Assembly (NCBI RefSeq): GCF_016097555.1
Contig: NC_054704.1
Span: 96,115,125-96,179,124 of the forward strand
Origin: Gigantopelta aegis
Lineage: Eukaryota; Mollusca; Gastropoda; Neomphalida; Peltospiridae
Direction of reading: 5' to 3'
Length of the DNA stretch: 64,000 nucleotides
Below the pieces are notes generated by a model that worked only from the letters and a program-made list of their open reading frames with translations, was not told the DNA's origin and searched no databases. The position numbers and the translations under genes were made by a program. This document shows, piece after piece, positions 32,261 through 44,500 of the stretch; position 1 is the first letter of the stretch; every line of letters begins with the position of its first letter.

Positions 32261-35200
32261 GGGGTTGTATCAAGAGCAATATCTGAACTAGAGGGTTAGG
32301 GGATCCGCTTGAGAGAAGTGGGGGGTTGTATCAAGAGCAATATCTGAACTAGAGGGGTTAGGGGATCCGCTTGAGAGAAGTGGGGGGTTGTATCAAGAGC
32401 AATATCTGAACTAGATGGGTATGGGGATCCGCTTGAGAGAAGTGGGGGGTTGTATCAAGAGCAATATCTGAACTAGAGGAGTTAGGGGATCCGCTTGAGA
32501 GAAGTGGGGGGTTGTATCAAGAGCAATATCTGAACTAGAGTGGTATGGGGATCCGCTTGAGAGAAGTGGGGGGGTGTATCAAGAGCAATATCTGAACTAG
32601 AGTGGTATGGGGATCCGCTTGAGAGAAGTGGGGGGGGGGGGGGTTGTATAAAGTGACACCGTCAGACATAGGGCGGGACATAGTCCAGTGGTAAAGTGCT
32701 CGCCTGATGCGCGGTCAGTCTAGGATCGATCCCCGCCAGTGGGCCCATCGGGATAATTCTTGTTCCAGCCAGTGGTATGTGCTATCCTGTTTATGGGATG
32801 GTGCATATCAAAGAGCCCTTGCAACTGATGGAAAACAAAATGTAGCAGGTTTCCCATGTCAGAATTATCAAATGTTTGACAACCAGTAGCCGGTGATTAA
32901 TAAATCAATGTGCTCTAGTGGTGTCGTTAAACAAAACAAACAAATTGTCAGACATGGTGGTTAAACATTTGACCGTCTCTTCCTTACCCCACGTTACTTT
33001 ATGTTGCGCTCCTAGACTCTGTTAGGCCCTGTTTTAGAAGCGATTTTCAATCAACCAACCATTTGACTCGTACTTACATCCACTGAAGGTTCAAACACGA
33101 CTGTCTTGGGTACATTCTCCGAGATTCCTCGGTGGATGTGTCCAAGACTGGGGCGATCTTAGTGCTAAATTCACCTAACTACTTTAGTCACTTACTGTGA
33201 TTTTAGCGCCAAGACGGCTTCGCAAAACGGAGCCCTGTACGTCACGTTATCTTACGTAGCGCATGTCACGCTACGTTACGTTACTTTATGTCACGTTACC
33301 TTACGTTACCTTACGTAGCGCATGTCACGCTACGTTACGTTACTCTACGTCACGTTATCTTACGTAGTGCATGTCACGCTACGTTACGTTACTCTACGTC
33401 AAGTTACCTTACGTTACGTTACCTTACGTAGCGCATGTTACGCTACTTTACGTTACTCTACGTCACGCTACCTTACGTTACTCTACGCTACGTTACGTTA
33501 CTCTACGTCACGTTACCTTGCGGTACGTTACCTTACGTAGCGCATGTCACGCTACTTTACGTTACTCTACGTCACGCTACGTTACGTTACTTTACCGTAC
33601 TACAACATATGTGCATTTAGCCAAGCAATGTTCAAGCACGCTATACAGGATATATGTCAGCTATCTGAGCTATCTGTTTAGAGCCATATAATTACAGGCT
33701 AATTTAATCGTGTGACGGTTTTCATAAATTAATACGCGGGACATATTAAAGACAACAATAACTGACCTATAACGTCAACTGAAGAGATACGGTCGACGAG
33801 TCATTGTACAGTGTGCGTGTTGTATTCAAAGCGATATAGAAACACATTGATTTGTGGCAACCTAATAAACTGGTCGCCATTCACATGCCGCTTGCTAAAT
33901 TACCGGGTAATATTTTTCGCGATGGTGTTTACGACAATTGTTCCCATGATAAAATATCTTACGACTTTACAATCAGAGTTGCGCCAAGAACGTTATTAAA
34001 TGCACAAGCGGCGTTTGATGTAGTGTAATATATAAAATGTGATTATATCAGGAGACTTTAAAGTAGTTATTTAGTTGCTTAGTTTTATTTAAAATCAATA
34101 ACAAGTTAGCCAGATAATTAAAAAAATAGATTTATTTAAAATCAATAACATAATAATCAGACGTTTTTTTGTTTTTTTTATGTGTTTCTTTATTTCCCTT
34201 TTTGGGGGGCTGGGAGTGGGGGATGGTGGGGTGGGGTGGGTATGTGGGGCGGTGTGCTGGCTTCAGAATCTAAAATTACATTGTCAATAATATATAGTAG
34301 TTTGTTTCTGTGATTTGGGGTTGTTGTTTTTTCATTTTCTGTTTTTTGTTGTGGGTTTTGGGGGGAGGTGGGGTGGGGTGGGTTGGGGGTGGGGGGTGGG
34401 GGGTACTTGGGGTTTTTAATGTAACAGTATGAGTCGGAGTGTTAGTAAGGGAAATTTCTACTCCCTACACGAGGAGTGAACATTCGCAATCCAAATGTTC
34501 ACGGAATATATAAATATTTAACACTAAAACCTTTGACACAGTCGTGTACGTGAATTAAATGAAGTGGCTTGAATTCCCGCCCCTAACCGATCAATACAAT
34601 TAATGGACTTGTGATCAGCAATATTGGCATCATGTGACCTGTATCCGTGGGTCTCCCGGTGTCGTATTCGCCCAATCTGTCATCCGATGTAAGACGCAAT
34701 GTTCTACGGATATAAATTGGACGTCTGCTAGCTCTTGTCGTGCGTTGTCGTCTGCTACTAGCTGTTGTCCATGTTGACGTCTGCTAGTTCTTGTCACACA
34801 TTGTCGTCTGCTAATAATTATTTTTGCTGAACGTTGACGACTGCTAGCTGTTGTCCACGTTGACGTTTGTTAGCTGTTGTCGGACGTTGTTGTCTGCTAG
34901 CTGATGCGCCCTCCTAAGGTACGGTCCTGGTCAATAGCATATTTCGTATGGGGAACGTACTGATGTTTTGTTGCTGTGCTTTCACTGTTTATTATCACTA
35001 AATCTTGCCATTACCATAGTTTGACACCCAACAGCCGATGTTTAGTTCGTGCTGAGGTGTCGTTAAACATTCATTCATTCCAATTTGCTTGACATAATGC
35101 ATTAAATACTTATCTGAACGACAAAACCATATCCCCTGATCAAAATCGTATCTCTGCACAAGGCATAGTCGAAATTATGTTTGGCAAAGTCGTGATTGCT

Positions 35201-36821
35201 TGCACGATCCACTATTAGGTGCGCATCTTTAAGAGGATCGCCACTCCCTAAGAGATCCGGAAGACTCTCAAAGAAAACAAGATGGGGACCATATTACGTT
35301 TCCTCGTCAATATCCGTCTGGTCTTTCATTACTCTCCTAGCCTAATCCAACAAGACTAAATGTAAACAAAGTTATTGAAGCTTGTTTTGTTTAACGACAC
35401 CACTAGAACACATTGATTTATCCACCATCGGCTATTGGATGTCAAGAAAGTTACTGAATCTCCGATCCGAGTCTAGAACTGTCGATATTATATTTTCAGG
35501 ACTACAGACAAATCTTCAACATGGCGGAAGATGTCAGCAACCCGAAGAATCTCGAAGTTTGCAAGTCAGTTTAATATTGGTTTTATTTTATTTTGTTTGC
35601 TCGGCAATTTACATAACCATCTAAATATAACTAATTTTGTCTTTAAAATGCATCTATGCCCCAGAAGTTTCCACCAGCCCCGGTGGTGTCGTGGTTAAGC
35701 CATCAGGCATAAGACTGGTAGTTATTGTGTTCACAGCCCGGTACCGGCTCCCACCCAGAGCGAGTTTTAACGACCTCTTCTCTTTCACTAACAACTAGCT
35801 CATTATTCTGGACTGATAGACCAGATAGCTGAGGTGTGCGCCCAGGACAGCGTGCTTGAGCCTTAATTGGATATAAACATGAAGATAAGCATAAATGTAT
35901 AAAATAATAATCCCCCCCCCCCCCCCCCCTCCATATTAGCGGTGTCAGAAGCCTTCCGTGAACCTTAAAGTGACACACCTTAGCTTTAAATCATTACGGC
36001 GTATTTGTTACTAAGAGAGTTGTCTTTTTATTATTGAAATGAGATATTACTTAGATTTTATTGTTTATGCTATCCATTTCTGTATATCCCAAGTGTTTCT
36101 GGACATCCTGGCCAGGTGGGTTTTTTTCGTATTTTTAAAAGCGCATGTACCTCTAAGAAGTAACAGTTATGGAAACGAGCTCTAAGTTTATTTTTTAAGC
36201 GCATTTCTTGTTTTCAACTTCACAGACCAATTTTTCACTTTATTGTAACTTTATACAGATGTGTTACAGGTTTGTAGATTAACCAGACTTCATTTTCATG
36301 AGTTGAAACTAGGGTCTGCGACTTGAAATGGATGCATTCACGGTGATCAAAAGGTTTCTCAATCTGGCGCCCCTTTATAAATGTTCCATAATACTCTTCC
36401 ATAGAAGAACCCTGTTACAGTGTATCCACCCCAAAAACATTATCTTCGCTAGTAACTGATAACTATATTATTTTACTAATAAATATTTAAAAGGTTTTTT
36501 ACTAAGACATATAATAAATACACTGACCAATTTCCGTGATATCCATGCTGTAGAACATTGTAGAAAAAGCCGAGAGCCGTTGTAACACCTTCGCTTGTTA
36601 TAAATACAATTCAAGTAATTTAATATATTTCCTAGTATACGTTAAATATGTTCATAGACATCAATAATAACGATATCGTTCACATTTTTCTAATTAAACT
36701 AAATTCAGAAAAATGTACGTAGGGCAACTATGATGTTCATAACCATATTGAAACGTCCTTGTATTCTTCACTAATAGTTAAATTTCCGGCAACAGGGGCG
36801 TAGGCTAGGGGGGGTTCAGAC

Positions 36822-36893
<72 letters not shown>

Positions 36894-37032
36894 ACCCCCC
36901 CCCCCCCCCCCCCCCCCGCTGAAGCAAATGGTCCGCTTTCAGAACTAAAACATACAGGTTTATACATATGGAGTTTCTGGTGGTGCAAAAACAAAATAGA
37001 AAAAGGTACACTTGGTTCATATTCGAACACAC

Positions 37033-37064
<32 letters not shown>

Positions 37065-38476
37065 AGGTCCAGATCACGATACGCCCCTGGGCAACGCCCG
37101 TAATATACCGAAACTATCGAAGTGCGATTCAAAGTTATGTACAGGCTATTTCGCCATTCGTGAAAATATGGTTTTCACACATCACTCGTTGACATAAAAA
37201 TCGTATTAGAAAACAACACCATGAAATGGTCTATTTATTATATACATCTTTCCTAATTTTTGACAATATCTTTCTCTTTTTGTTAATATCTTTCGCTTTT
37301 CCTATCGAAAACACGTAACGCCATGATATATTTTTTCCAATGGAACTTTTCCAGAAAATTTACTTGACTATAGACTTTTTAAAAGAAATTTGATTTAAAA
37401 TTATCTTTATTTAATTATTAAATTAACATTTATTTAATAATACTGCTATGCAAACATACCTGACAAAGCGATCCTAAAAAACCTACAAAAACAAAACGAA
37501 TCGAACGCCGTTAAAATTTAACTTACACTCAAAGAGGAAGTAAGCAAGGAAATGGTTTATTTAACGAGGCACTCAACACATTTTATTTACGGTTATATGG
37601 CGTCGGACATATGGTCAGACCACACAGATATTGAGAGAGGAAACCCGCTGTCGCCACTTCATGGGCTACTCTTTTCGATTAGCAGCAAGGGATCTTTTAT
37701 ATGCACCATCCCACAGACATGTTAGCACATACCACGGCCTTTGATATACCAGTCGTGGTTCACTAGCTGGAAAGAGAAATAGCCCTAAACCGTCCGTGCA
37801 TCAAGCGAGTGCTGTACCACTGGGCTACGTGCCACTCCCTACACTAAAAGAGAGGACACTGTATTTTATTATTTAGCATCGTATTCAATCAGTTTTAGAT
37901 ATTTTATCCTACTTGCACTTCATATCGTTTTTTATAGGTACAGTTGTTTAAATTACTCTCTTTTTTTCAAATACGATCAGATGCATTGGTAATCATCAAA
38001 CTTAAATACGAAGAAACGAGACAAAGGGAGATAATTTAATCATGAATTTTTACAAAAAAGTAAATACGATTTCTATATTTTCACTGCAGCTAAATTACAG
38101 TGAAAAAATATGACTATTCACCGGATATCACTTGTATGGTTTCCGTAGATCTATATATTTCATTGCTATGTATATCATAAAATATGTTTTTGTTTTAAAT
38201 TAATATGTTAATAACTCAAAACTAAACTAAGGTGCAGACTCGTACACATGAGCCTATATCCGCCGAAGAGCTATTTAAAGGTTTTGTTCCTGTCATGGAC
38301 GAAGGAGCCGGCGCTACAACAGCTTGTTCTGAATGTGCACGTAAAACCCTATGACCTGACCTGCCCTTGGGGGGATGGATTGGGTTTTTTGTTGTTGTTG
38401 TTGTTGTTGTTTTTGGGGGGTTTTGGTTATTGTTGTGTTTCTGTTTTGTTTGTTTGGAAGATTTGGGGGTAACGTG

Positions 38477-38508
<32 letters not shown>

Positions 38509-41500
38509 CTCGCGCGCACGTGTGTATATTAAAGTTTCATTGTTAGACACAATTAAAAGATAAACTAAGGTGCAGACCTCAGTCAGTGGTTTCATTGGGC
38601 TATTTCTCGTTCCAAAAAACATCCTTTGCTACTAATGAACAAGTTTAGCGGTGGGTCTCCTCTCTAAGATTATACGAGTATGTCAGTGTTACCAAATGTT
38701 TAAAGGGACACACCCTAGTTACGGCTAGTTGTTAACCATTACTGTCTCGATATATAAAGTTACATGTTACATGTTGAGTCTCGATAAAGAGATGTTAGTG
38801 TTTGCGAGATTAACTCTCGTGAGATCTTGTCGCAATGAGTTAGATGAAGAATAAACCGCATGTTAGTGACTAACTTGTTTCTTGCTTGTTTGCGTTATAA
38901 TAACTATAACGCATAACGTAACATGGTGTCAGAAGGTGAAAAAGTACCATGCTCTCGAAAAACATGTTTTGGAACAGAGTAAATGTGATATTGCTGTAAA
39001 AAACTGACCAAAATGTTAGTAAGTGGGCATTTCTTCTGTGACACTTCTTCCTTAAAGTGCGCACCAGTCCGAGAAAACTTTCTTCTTTGAACTACGACCG
39101 GAAGTGATGGTCCGTAGTCAAACGTTGGAATTGTAAATTCCTCCGGAAGTAAGCACTGCTTTGGTATGTCCGACCGGAAAGGAGCATCACAGCGATCTTT
39201 TCCATCGGAAACGTGAACCGAAAGTGTTTATAAGTAAACTTGGTGGGTTAAATACTGGATTATTTTTCTGTACTACACTGCTACTAGTAAGTGATAACAA
39301 TGGGTGACCAAGAGGTACAGCCTACAGTCATTCAGAGTGTTCCGTTCCCGTGCAAACTAGAGTTGAGTGGAAACGTTGCTACAAAATGGGAGCATTTTAG
39401 ACAAGTATGGGATAATTATGAAATTGCTTCGCGACTTGAACTACAACCCACACAAGTAAGAACAGCTACACTTCTAACATGTTTTGGCCCTGAAGCACTG
39501 AAAGTATACAATGGGATGCAATTTCCTAATGTAGATGATAGAACTAACATTAACATTGTGTTAGAGAGAATGCAACAATTCTGTCTTGGTGAAGTAAATG
39601 AAATCTACGAAAGGTATTGTTTCAATAAACGTGACCAAGAGAAAGGTGAATCTATAGATGCGTACTATACTACATTGATGAAGATGTCAAAAAACTGCAA
39701 CTACGAACAGTTGAGAGATTCTTTGATAAGAGATCGGATTGTTGTAGGCGTTGGTGACAACCACACGAGGAAACGGCTACTACAGATGAGAAATCTGAAA
39801 CTTCAGCAATGTCTAGATACCGCTAGGGCATATGAATCCACAAATCAGCATCTTCAAGAGATGGCTCAGGGAAAATCGGAAGACGTTCAAGCTTTTCAGC
39901 ATAGAACAAAGAAAAAGTCTACTGTTGGTCTGCAGGTTGGTCAAAAGAGAGTTACTTTGATCAACTGTTATTACTGTGATAAACGACATCCCAAGAGGAA
40001 AGCGGAGTGTCCTGCTTGGGGAAAGACCTGTAATATCTGCAAGAAAGAAAACCACTGCTTTAAAATGTCCTACTAGGAGATTCAAACCAAGGAGTGATCG
40101 AAAACAAAAATCTAAAGAGAAACTATATACAGTAGAAGACAACTCTGATGACAGTAGTGAGGGAAGTCTTATGTCCGTGGATGCTATTGCTGAGGTTGCT
40201 GCTGTTAATGTTGGTGGTGAAACATATCCTACTAGAATCTTTGCGGACATGATAGTAAACGGACAGAAAGTGAACTTTCAGATAGATAGTGGAGCGAGTG
40301 TAAACGTAATATCTGAAGCAGTATATTCAGGTTTGTCTGAAGAAAAGCTGGAACCTAGTAACACTACACTTGTTATGTTCAACAAATCTCAGATCAAACC
40401 AGTAGGAAAATGCAGATTAAGGATTCTCAATCCTAAAACTAAGAAAGAATACAGTGCAGAGTTCCAAGTTGTAAAAGAGAAATGTCGATCTGTATTGGGG
40501 TCGAGAACCGTGCAGAAAATGAAACTAATAACTGTGAATCAAAACAATTTTGAGTCTGTACATGGTGTGGAGACCATGCTTCCTCTCAGGAAAAAAGACA
40601 TTGAAACACAGTTCACTGATGTGTTCACAAGAGATGGTAAACTGGAAGGAGAGTTACATCTAGAAGTGGATCCGGCGGTAGTACCAGTACAGATACCACC
40701 AAGGAAACTGCCTTTGGCAAATAAGACAATGGTCAAGAAACATATTGACAGACTTGTCAAGAAAAATGTTTTGGCTCCTGTCTCAGTACCTACAGATTGG
40801 GTGTCTTCTATGGTAGTATGCAATAAACAAAGTGGCATACGTCTCTGTATAGACCCAAAACCTTTAAACAAAGCTTTGAAGAGAAACCACTATCCATTAC
40901 CCACGATTGATGATATCCTTCCTGAAATGTCAACGGCTAAGTTGTTCACTGTACTTGATGCAAAAGATGGGTTTTGGCATGTTGTCTTAGATGAAGAGTC
41001 TAGTTACTTAACTACATTCTCAACTCCATTTGGTCGTTACAGGTGGAAGCGGATGCCATTTGGAATTTCTCCAGCGCCTGAGGAATTTCAAAGGAGACTG
41101 CAAGAAGCTCTAGAAGGATTAGAAGGAGTGGCTGTTGTAACTGATGACATACTACTATATGCACTGGATGAAGCTGATCATGATCGTAAACTAGTTTTGT
41201 TGTTGAGGAGATGCCAAGAGAAAGGTATTCGGCTCAACAAAGACAAAATGAAGTTTAAACAGACTAACTGCATCAGGTCTGAAACCTGATCCAGCCAAAG
41301 TTGAAGCAATCATTAAGATGCCACCCCCTTCTGATAAACAAGGAGTGCAACGCTTGATTGGGATGGTGAACTACGTTGCCAAGTTTGCTCCACAGCTAGC
41401 AACAGTCACCGCTCCGATTCGGGAATTACTGAAAGCAGAAGTAGCGTTTTACTGGGATGAGACTATACAAGGGAAAGCTTTCAGCAAAGTGAAAAATATT

Positions 41501-44500
41501 TTGTCAACGGCTCCTATCCTTGGATACTTTGACAATGATAAGCCAGTAGTTTTGCAATGTGATGCAAGCCAGCATGGGCTTGGAGCTTGTCTTATGCAGG
41601 AGGGAAAACCTGTTGCATATGCTTCACGATCTCTGAACACAACAGAATGTAATTATGCACAGATCGAAAAAGAACTTCTAGCGATCGTGTTTGGTGTTGA
41701 ACAATTTGAAACATACTTGTTTGGCAGATCTTTTACTGTGGAATCAGACCACAAGCCGCTGGAAAGTATTTTCAAAAAGAGCCTACTGAATGCACCAAAG
41801 AGACTACAAAGAATGCTGCTGAGACTACAAAAGTTTGAATTTGTCTTGGTATATAAGAAGGGATCGTCAATGTTCATGGCAGATGCTTTGAGCAGAGCAT
41901 ACATACCACATCTGACAAAAGAGGTACATGATGGTGAAGTATTTCATGTGGATGTGCGGACTGTAACTGAAAAAGATGTTGAACTGATAAATATGTTGGA
42001 GGATGTAAGGATGACTCCAGAAACTCTGGAGGAAATACAACAAGCATCTGAAACTGATACAGTGATGAATCAACTAAAGAAAATCATTGTACAAGGATGG
42101 CCAGAGACAAAAGCAGAAATACAAATATCAGTTCAAGATTATTTCAACATTCGGGATGAGTTAACTGTACAAGATGGTCTTGTCTACAAAGGAGACCGTA
42201 TTGTAATCCCTACAGCAATGAGAGGGAAAATCAAAGAAAGAATTCACAGAAGTCATCTAGGAATTCAAGGATGCCTTAGACGGGCAAGAGAAGTGGTTTA
42301 TTGGCCGAGGATGAACAAAGAAATTGAAGAATGTATTTCAAAATGCTCTGTCTGCAGAGAATTCTCGGTGAAACAACAAAAAGAACCACTCATCAGTCGA
42401 GAGATACCAGATCGACCATGGCAAAAAGTCAGCATGGACCTTTTCGAAACTGAAGGCTGTGATTATCTAGTCATTGTTGATCACTATTCAGACTTTTTCG
42501 AAGTTGACAAACTAAGTGCAAACAAGAAAGCATCACAAGTTATTGGAAAGATCAAGGCTCAGTTTGCAAGGCATGGTATTCCCGAAGAAATGTTCACAGA
42601 CAATGGACCTCCGTTCAACTCAAAAGAATTCAGTGAGTTCGCAAAGGAGTATGGATGTATGCATGTTACAAGTTCACCAAGATATCCACAATCAAATGGA
42701 AAGGCAGAGAGTGCTGTCAAAATAGCTCAGTCTATCATCAAGAAAGCTCACAGAGCTAACACCGACCCATACATTGGCCTACTCGACTACTACAACACTC
42801 CGACAGAGCTGGTAACCACATCGCCAGCACAACGGATGTTTTCTCGCAGAACTAGAACATTGTTGCCTACTGCTCGACGTCTGCTCACACCAGAAGTAGT
42901 CAAAGATGTCAAAGAAAAACTGTATTATCGGAAAGAAAAGCAGGTCAAGTACTACAACAGAAGTACAAAAGAGCTTGAAAGTTTAAAACCTGGTGATATT
43001 GTGAGGATACAACCAGTAGAAAAAGGGAAATGGGTTTTGGCTAAAGTTGAAGGTCAGGTGGATGTGAGGTCATACCAAGTGCGAACAGAAAATGGTAGAA
43101 CCTACAGAAGGAACAGAAAACATCTAAGAAAAATGGGAGAAGAGTATGCACCAGAACCATATGTACCAGAACCATGTATTCTTCCTGTAAACAGTCAACC
43201 TATCCAACCTACCCAGGAGAGATGCGAAAACAAAGAAGCACAGAGTACTACAATACATCAGTCAATGTCAGAGATACCAGTTCAGACTAAGACGGTGCGA
43301 AAATCACCCGAGAAGCTGAAACGCGCATTTGGTGAAAAACTTATTGTTACAAGAAGCGGAAGAGTGTCCAAACCAAACCCAAATTTTAAATAATTAAGTC
43401 AGTTCAAGTACAAGAATGAAGAGAACAATTCGTTATGGATGTGCATTCTTGGAATATAATTTTTCATTATGGATGTGCAAGGACATGCATAAAAACCACA
43501 CAGGTCAGAATAATACCTGGTTTTTATGTATAAAGGCAGGGCAGTCTACCCTCGTCCTTTATTGTGTTTATTTTCGGTAGTTAATTGTTGTAGTTTATTT
43601 GAATAGTTAAGAAAACAGAATAGAACACTAATGCAAAGTTGAAATTGTTTTATTTACAGAAACTCTAAATTGATTGTAAAGGGAGATTGGCTAAAGAACT
43701 ATTCAACAAAAAGAACTGTTAAACAGAAGAAGACTAGAAACTTTAGTTTGAAAACAAAAAAGGGGAGATGTCTCGATATATAAAGTTACATGTTACATGT
43801 TGAGTCTCGATAAAGAGATGTTAGTGTTTGCGAGATTAACTCTCGTGAGATCTTGTCGCAATGAGTTAGATGAAGAATAAACCGCATGTTAGTGACTAAC
43901 TTGTTTCTTGCTTGTTTGCGTTATAATAACTATAACGCATAACGTAACAATTACGGCGTTGTTTTTCGCTATTAAACCCATTATTTCACAAATAAAATTG
44001 CACTTTACTTACCGTTTATTATTTAGAATATACATTTCCATTCACCTGAAGTGTTTTTTGGTAATCCTGGTAATCCTGGTGTTTGTAATACCACAAAATG
44101 CATTTTTCGTATTTCTGAAAAACGGGCGCACGTTTGAGAAAAAAACGTTGAGCAGACAAGGTCTAATCTATTTTTAGACGGGATATTTCCATTTCAATGT
44201 CACAGACGTTGGTATACCACGTGACCGTTATCATTTTGGTTCGGTTTGTTTTCTCGTGCACGGTTCGCGCGATCAACATCATTTGTTGTTGTTCATTTGT
44301 GAAATTTTTCTTCACAGTTCGTGAACATTTTCAGTAACAATAAAGTTCAGACAAGTAAGTATCTCAATACAAAACGTTATAAACCCTTAAAACCAATAAT
44401 TTTGCTAAGTCCTACGATATCTGGAGAGGGGATACAACCAGGACAGAACAGTTGGAACATGTCCAGGAGAGTTGAAAAGAACGCACCCCAAGTCTGTGAA

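Larger units (their letters stand above)
38743..43949 (+). mobile_element. Ty3/gypsy LTR retrotransposon, young and nearly whole
   Basis: Two 181-bp LTRs (38743-38923 and 43769-43949), TG...CA, which look identical over their full length, so the insertion is very recent. Target duplication ATTAC at 38738-38742 and 43950-43954. A TGGTGTCAGAAG primer-binding site follows the 5' LTR; a purine tract (AAAAAAGGGGAGA) precedes the 3' LTR. Parts in order: gag at about 39.3-40.1 kb; then pol with protease (IDSGAS, about 40.2-40.5), reverse transcriptase (about 40.7-41.3), RNase H (LQCDASQHGLGACL, about 41.5-41.9), integrase zinc finger (about 42.25-42.36) and core (TDNGPPFNSKEF, about 42.4-42.75), and a C-terminal tail with TRSGRVSKP to about 43.4. 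No envelope gene. Gag and pol lie in overlapping different frames, as is common in this family. About one break in pol. Probably of the Mag-like branch. Confidence 0.95.

Noticed and set aside
36737-37132. Poly-glycine/poly-proline proteins
   Set aside because: Translation of poly-C/poly-G tracts inside a MITE-like element.
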